Assembly (NCBI GenBank): GCA_023807065.1
Contig: JAJJLU010003765.1
Span: 1 to 32,680, forward strand
From: Isotricha intestinalis
Lineage: Eukaryota > Ciliophora > Litostomatea > Vestibuliferida > Isotrichidae
Length of the DNA: 32,680 nt
Direction of reading: 5' to 3'
Shown: positions 29,022 through 32,680 of the stretch, one piece after another
Position numbering within the stretch: the stretch's first letter is position 1
How the letters are laid out: every line of letters begins with the position of its first letter
Translations under genes and position numbers: made by a program
Notes under the pieces: generated by a model
Seen by the model: the letters and a program-made list of their open reading frames with translations, nothing else
Told to the model about the DNA's origin: nothing
Database searches by the model: none

Positions 29022-29559
29022 TCATTTGTTGATTAATGAAATAAACTTTATTATATTTTCTTGTTCTTCATTTTCTAATTTTTTTAATTTATTTTCAAAA
29101 CTAATGTTTTCTTTTGTTTAAGAATTTTTAATTTTGATATTTGAAGTTTTAAATCATTCATTTCTTTTTCCTTAATCAAAGAGTTAATTTTATCTTTAAA
29201 ATAATTTTTTGCAATATCAAAATTACTTTGATTATTCTTAATATTTAATTCATTTTCTAAAATAAAATTTTTAAATGTTCTTATTTTTTTAATTCTTCTG
29301 GATTTTTATTTAATATTTTATTTTCTTCTAAATGTTTTATCATTTTATTTAAAGCAAATTTATTATATTTATCTTTTTGATTTCTTTGTAATATTTTGTA
29401 TTTTAATTTATCATTTAATTTTTATTATATTTTCATTTAATAATATTATTTCTATATCTTTAAAAGATTTTATATTTCAAACAGAATTGCATCTTTCTTT
29501 AAAAGTATTTAAACTTTGTCTCTTTAATCAATTAAATTTAAATTAGTTCGACAAGCCAT
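29022..29559 (-). pseudogene. Decayed coiled-coil protein gene
   Basis: On the minus strand an ATG at 29559-29557 begins MACRTNLNLID and then hits a stop. Coding-like pieces continue in shifting frames: SLNTFKERCNSV, NIKSFKDIEIILLNENIIKI, KMIKHLEENKILNKNPEELK, ENELNIKNNQSNFDIAKNYF and NKLKKLENEEQENIIKFISL, ending in TGA at 29024-29022. At least four frameshifts and several stops are needed, so it is a pseudogene. It was a Lys/Glu/Asn-rich coiled-coil protein with no identifiable domain. It is tail-to-tail with the CK1 pseudogene. Confidence 0.7.
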
Positions 29560-29661
29560 TTTTTATTTTTTTATTCAGTCATTTTTTCTATTTTTTTTTC
29601 TAATTCATTTTCAAGTTTTGAAATTTTTTGTAATATATATTTCTTATTGATTATTTAAAAA

Positions 29662-31248
29662 ATGGAAAATAATATAATTTACTTAAGAAAAATTTACAAA
29701 ATTCATGATTATTCTCAATTATTAATATTTATTATATTAAATATCTTAATATTATTGTATTTAATTCCAAGAAAATGTTCAAATGGTTATATAATAGATT
29801 TAATTAAAAATTGGAAAATGAGGCCAATAATAAGTTTTAATCCTGAAATTCCAAAAATAAATAATTCAAATTATTATTTAAATGAACAATTAGGTCTTGG
29901 TCAATGGGAAGGAATAGTAAATTCATGTAATTGTTTAATAAGTGTAGACACTGAATTTTCTAATCAATTATTTAGAAAAAAATGTAATAAGAAAATGTTA
30001 AAAAGTGGATGTGAAAATATAGAAAAAATTTTTCCAGTAAGTTATTCTGTTTGGAAAGGAATTTTATTAAATCCAATAATATCAAATGATAATTTAAGTT
30101 ATATAGATTATTTAAAAAATTATTCTAATTTTGATTGTGAAAAAAATTTTAATGATTGTGGTTATTTAGATTCTAATTATGGGATAAAATTATGTTTACC
30201 AAAAACAAAAAAATGTCCAATAAATCATATTTATATTGATAAAATTGCAATTCCTGAATATTCAATTTATAATTATACAAATATTAAATTAAATAATGAA
30301 TATTATTTACATTATACTAATGAAAAAAAAAATGGAATTGTACTTGTTCAATTAAAAATTTCTGAATTAATGCCTTGTGGAAATGCTTTAAATGAAAATA
30401 GAAAAGAAATGGAATATTTATTATATTCAATAGATAAATTTAAATGTGAAGATAATGTTGAAGATTATAGATTTTTTGAATTAGATTATGAAAATAAATC
30501 TGTTTTATATTTGGAAAATAAAATATTTGATATTGTTAATAATCTTCCTTTATATGAATTTAAGGATAATAATCAACAAATTTTTTATAGAGGATATATT
30601 GGATTAACTCATAAAATTAAAATTTATCATTCTCATTTAATTTTTTTTGAACATTTAAAACATAATTTAACTACTCATAATTTGATTAGATTATTAATTT
30701 TTCTTATATTGATTCTTATTATTCTTTTTTCTATTAAAGAAAATAATAAAAGAGGATATAATATTAAAATGTTTAGAAGAGATATTATTATAAGAATAAT
30801 TTTAGAAATTGGAATGTTTTTAACATTATATAATTCTTTTTATCTTTTTTTAAATAATAAAAAAATTTATTATTTATTATTTCACATTAGTCCAATTACA
30901 AGTTTAGGAACAAAAAAAATTTTTAATAATATAACTTTATTCTATTTATTAGATTTTTATATTATTTGTCTATTAATTTTCCTTTTATTTTTTAATCCTT
31001 TTTTTCTTTTAAGTGGAAAAATTGCAAAATGTTTTCCTCAAAAAAAAAATGATAATCAATTAAATAATCAAAGTTCTATTAATGTAATTGGAAATCATAT
31101 TTTAGATATTAATAATAATTCATTTGCAAAAATTAAAAAGGTAAATGATAATATTATTGTAGAAAAAAGTAATAATGAAATTATTAATAATCCAAATGAT
31201 AAAAATAAAGATATTATAATAGATGAAAAACAAAAAAATGAAATATAA
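29662..31248 (+). CDS. Ciliate-type multipass membrane protein with LGQWEG...CNC ectodomain motif
   Basis: The protein has 528 residues. A transmembrane helix at about 18-36 (LLIFIILNILILLYLIP) is followed by a Cys-rich extracytoplasmic domain (about 37-330) with IIDLIKNWKMRPI and LGLGQWEGIVNSCNC. I recognise this motif style from expanded ciliate membrane-protein families that have no functional name. After it come at least three hydrophobic segments (LIRLLIFLILILIILFSI, RIILEIGMFLTLYNSFYLFL, YLLDFYIICLLIFLLFFNPF) and an Asn/Lys-rich cytoplasmic tail. Function unknown; plasma or vacuolar membrane location is inferred. It is followed by another membrane-protein gene on the same strand, 162 nt away. 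Confidence 0.8.
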   Translation: MENNIIYLRKIYKIHDYSQLLIFIILNILILLYLIPRKCSNGYIIDLIKNWKMRPIISFNPEIPKINNSNYYLNEQLGLGQWEGIVNSCNCLISVDTEFSNQLFRKKCNKKMLKSGCENIEKIFPVSYSVWKGILLNPIISNDNLSYIDYLKNYSNFDCEKNFNDCGYLDSNYGIKLCLPKTKKCPINHIYIDKIAIPEYSIYNYTNIKLNNEYYLHYTNEKKNGIVLVQLKISELMPCGNALNENRKEMEYLLYSIDKFKCEDNVEDYRFFELDYENKSVLYLENKIFDIVNNLPLYEFKDNNQQIFYRGYIGLTHKIKIYHSHLIFFEHLKHNLTTHNLIRLLIFLILILIILFSIKENNKRGYNIKMFRRDIIIRIILEIGMFLTLYNSFYLFLNNKKIYYLLFHISPITSLGTKKIFNNITLFYLLDFYIICLLIFLLFFNPFFLLSGKIAKCFPQKKNDNQLNNQSSINVIGNHILDINNNSFAKIKKVNDNIIVEKSNNEIINNPNDKNKDIIIDEKQKNEI

Positions 31249-31410
31249 AAATTTATAATTTATTTAAAATATATTTCTAATTTTTTTATGTATTTAATAT
31301 TTAAATATTAGAATATACAATTTTCATTTTTTCAAATAAAAAAAATTTTTAATTACATGAATTATAAAATAAATTATATTTAATTTAATTTAAATTTGAA
31401 AATATAATAA

Positions 31411-32680
31411 ATGAAAGAAAATATAGAATCGAATAATTATTCTTCAAAAGAATATTTTGATATAATAAATATTCCAAAAACTTTTTATTCATATCCAATA
31501 AAAAAGTTAAATAAAAAAGGAATAACAATATGTTGGTGTTTTACAATTATTTGTTGGATTACTTTAATTATTTGTATTTTTATATGTTGTGTAAAAAAAG
31601 GTTTTGAATATTATTCTTTTGGAGTTTTTATTTTTTTTTATTTAATTTATTTAATATTGAAATAATTTACTCTTTTCCTTATTTTAAAAGTGGAATTTTT
31701 AATATAGATGATTTTATTAATTATATGAAAGAAATAATTAAAAAACCTATTCAAATTAATTTATCTATTTATTCTTTAGAAAAAAAAAAATCAATAAATA
31801 AAATAGAAATTAATTATTATTCTGTAAAAGATATTAGTGGATTATTGATTTTAAATTTAGATAAAATTAAAAAAAAAAATTTTAGTTTTTTTAAATTATC
31901 TTTTTTATTTGAAACTAATATTGCAGAAGAAATAAGTTATCATGATTATTTAATTAAAATTTTTTTATTAAGAAAAAACAAAAAATTTATTAATTATGAT
32001 ATAAACATTAAAGAAAAAATAAAGGGATTATATTTAGATAATTTTATTTATTTATCAAAAAAATGTAAAAATGTTATTCTTAATAAATTATTTTTATGTA
32101 TTTCTATAATTTTTACTTTTAGTGAAATAATAAAATATTGTATTGAATCTTATAGTTATAAACAAACTTTTAAAATAAGAAAATTAATTTCATTTAGAGA
32201 AGATTTAAATATGGATAAATATTATAATAAATATAAAAAATTTAATCCATTAATTTTAATAAATCATAATTTTGTTTCTTTTAAAAAAAATGAAACAGTA
32301 TTAAAAATTAATGAAAATTATTTAGGAGAAATTAAAGAAAAAGAAATTGAAAAATATAAAATTTTTTCTCATAAAATTAAAAAATTTGAAATTCAAGATT
32401 TTGGTTTTGAAAGTGCAATTATAAAAGATAAAATAAATAATAAAAAAGAAAAAAATGAACAAAAAAAAATTGAAGAAAAAATAAATTATGAAATTAATAA
32501 AGAAACTGATATTATTTTATGTAAAAAAGAAATTAAAAATGATAAATATTATTTAAATGGTAATATGAATATTTCTTTAAGATCTGATGATACAAAAATT
32601 GAAATTAACAACAAAGAAAAAGTTTTAATTTTTTCATATGAAGATTCTTATAATAATGATGATGATAATTTAATAAAAAA
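31411..32680 (+). CDS. TMEM151-like membrane protein with apparent frameshift in a T9 run (cut by window end)
   Basis: The first frame (31411-31665, 84 codons) opens MKENIESNNYSSKEYFD, contains a hydrophobic segment (GITICWCFTIICWITLIICI) and stops just after a run of nine T at 31631-31639. The frame one base back is open from before that run to the window end, over 1000 nt, and coding-like throughout (IIYSFPYFKSGIFNIDDFIN, YSVKDISGLLILNLDKI, LFLCISIIFTFSEIIKYCIE, YKQTFKIRKLISFREDLN). One extra T in the run would join them. The SGxF, DISGL and TFxExxK...IRKLIS...DLN segments resemble, from memory, ciliate proteins annotated as TMEM151. A 67-nt intron (31624-31690) was tested and leads to a stop. 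A sequencing indel is most likely; -1 slippage or pseudogenisation are alternatives. The lysine-rich C-terminal part is unfinished. Confidence 0.6.

Noticed and set aside
31624..31690. 67-nt GT...AG intron explaining the frame break in the TMEM151-like gene
   Set aside because: Joining GGA to TGG AAT TTT gives an immediate TAA, and the removed segment itself is coding-like in the downstream frame.

Overview
The window looks like a macronuclear segment of a ciliate that uses the standard genetic code. It is extremely A+T rich. TAA, TAG and TGA all end genes, and long frames carry no reassigned stops. Gene content is ciliate-like: Asn-rich and Lys/Glu-rich low-complexity proteins, an EF-hand protein, a PP2C phosphatase, PTEN, a BspA-type repeat protein, a multipass protein with an LGQWEG...CNC motif and a TMEM151-like protein. 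A standard code with such A+T richness would fit a litostome such as a rumen ciliate. That placement is inference; no rRNA gene is present to test it.

The most important feature is at 1283-3154 on the minus strand. It looks like an intergenic AT-rich stretch with a short motif (AC-NNN-CT on the plus strand) every 24-36 bases. On the minus strand this is AG-NNN-GT: single-codon exons separated by introns of 21-30 nt. Joining them with the flanking first exons (7, 13 and 1 nt) and the last exon (33 nt) gives one continuous 80-codon frame from ATG to TAA with two CxxCG zinc-ribbon knuckles. The model has 65 exons and 64 introns. 61 consecutive exons are 3 nt (59 of them) or 6 nt (two). I know of no described gene built this way.

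Layout: 1-258, 5' part of a membrane-like protein (minus, cut by the window). 509-920, decayed CCHC zinc-knuckle gene (minus). 1283-3154, the microexon gene (minus), divergent from 3464-5455, an EF-hand protein (plus). 5456-7583, gene-poor with remnants. 7584-8858, BspA-like protein (minus). 9839-12267, minus-strand run of a secreted Cys protein, PP2C and a RING/TRAF-type zinc-finger protein. 12509-16843, two plus-strand low-complexity or coiled-coil proteins. 17177-21828, minus-strand run of an unknown protein, PTEN and an RBM28/Nop4-like RNA-binding protein. 22438-25149, type I membrane protein (plus). 25417-28149, a putatively acylated repeat protein and a TPR protein (minus). 28300-29559, two decayed genes (casein kinase I, plus; coiled-coil protein, minus). 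29662-32680, two multipass membrane proteins (plus), the second with an apparent homopolymer frameshift and cut by the window end.

The recognisable genes suggest ordinary signalling (PP2C, PTEN, EF-hand), ribosome biogenesis and surface functions with no shared pathway. The long genes have no visible introns, which makes the microexon gene stand out further. No tRNA, rRNA, CRISPR or telomere was seen.
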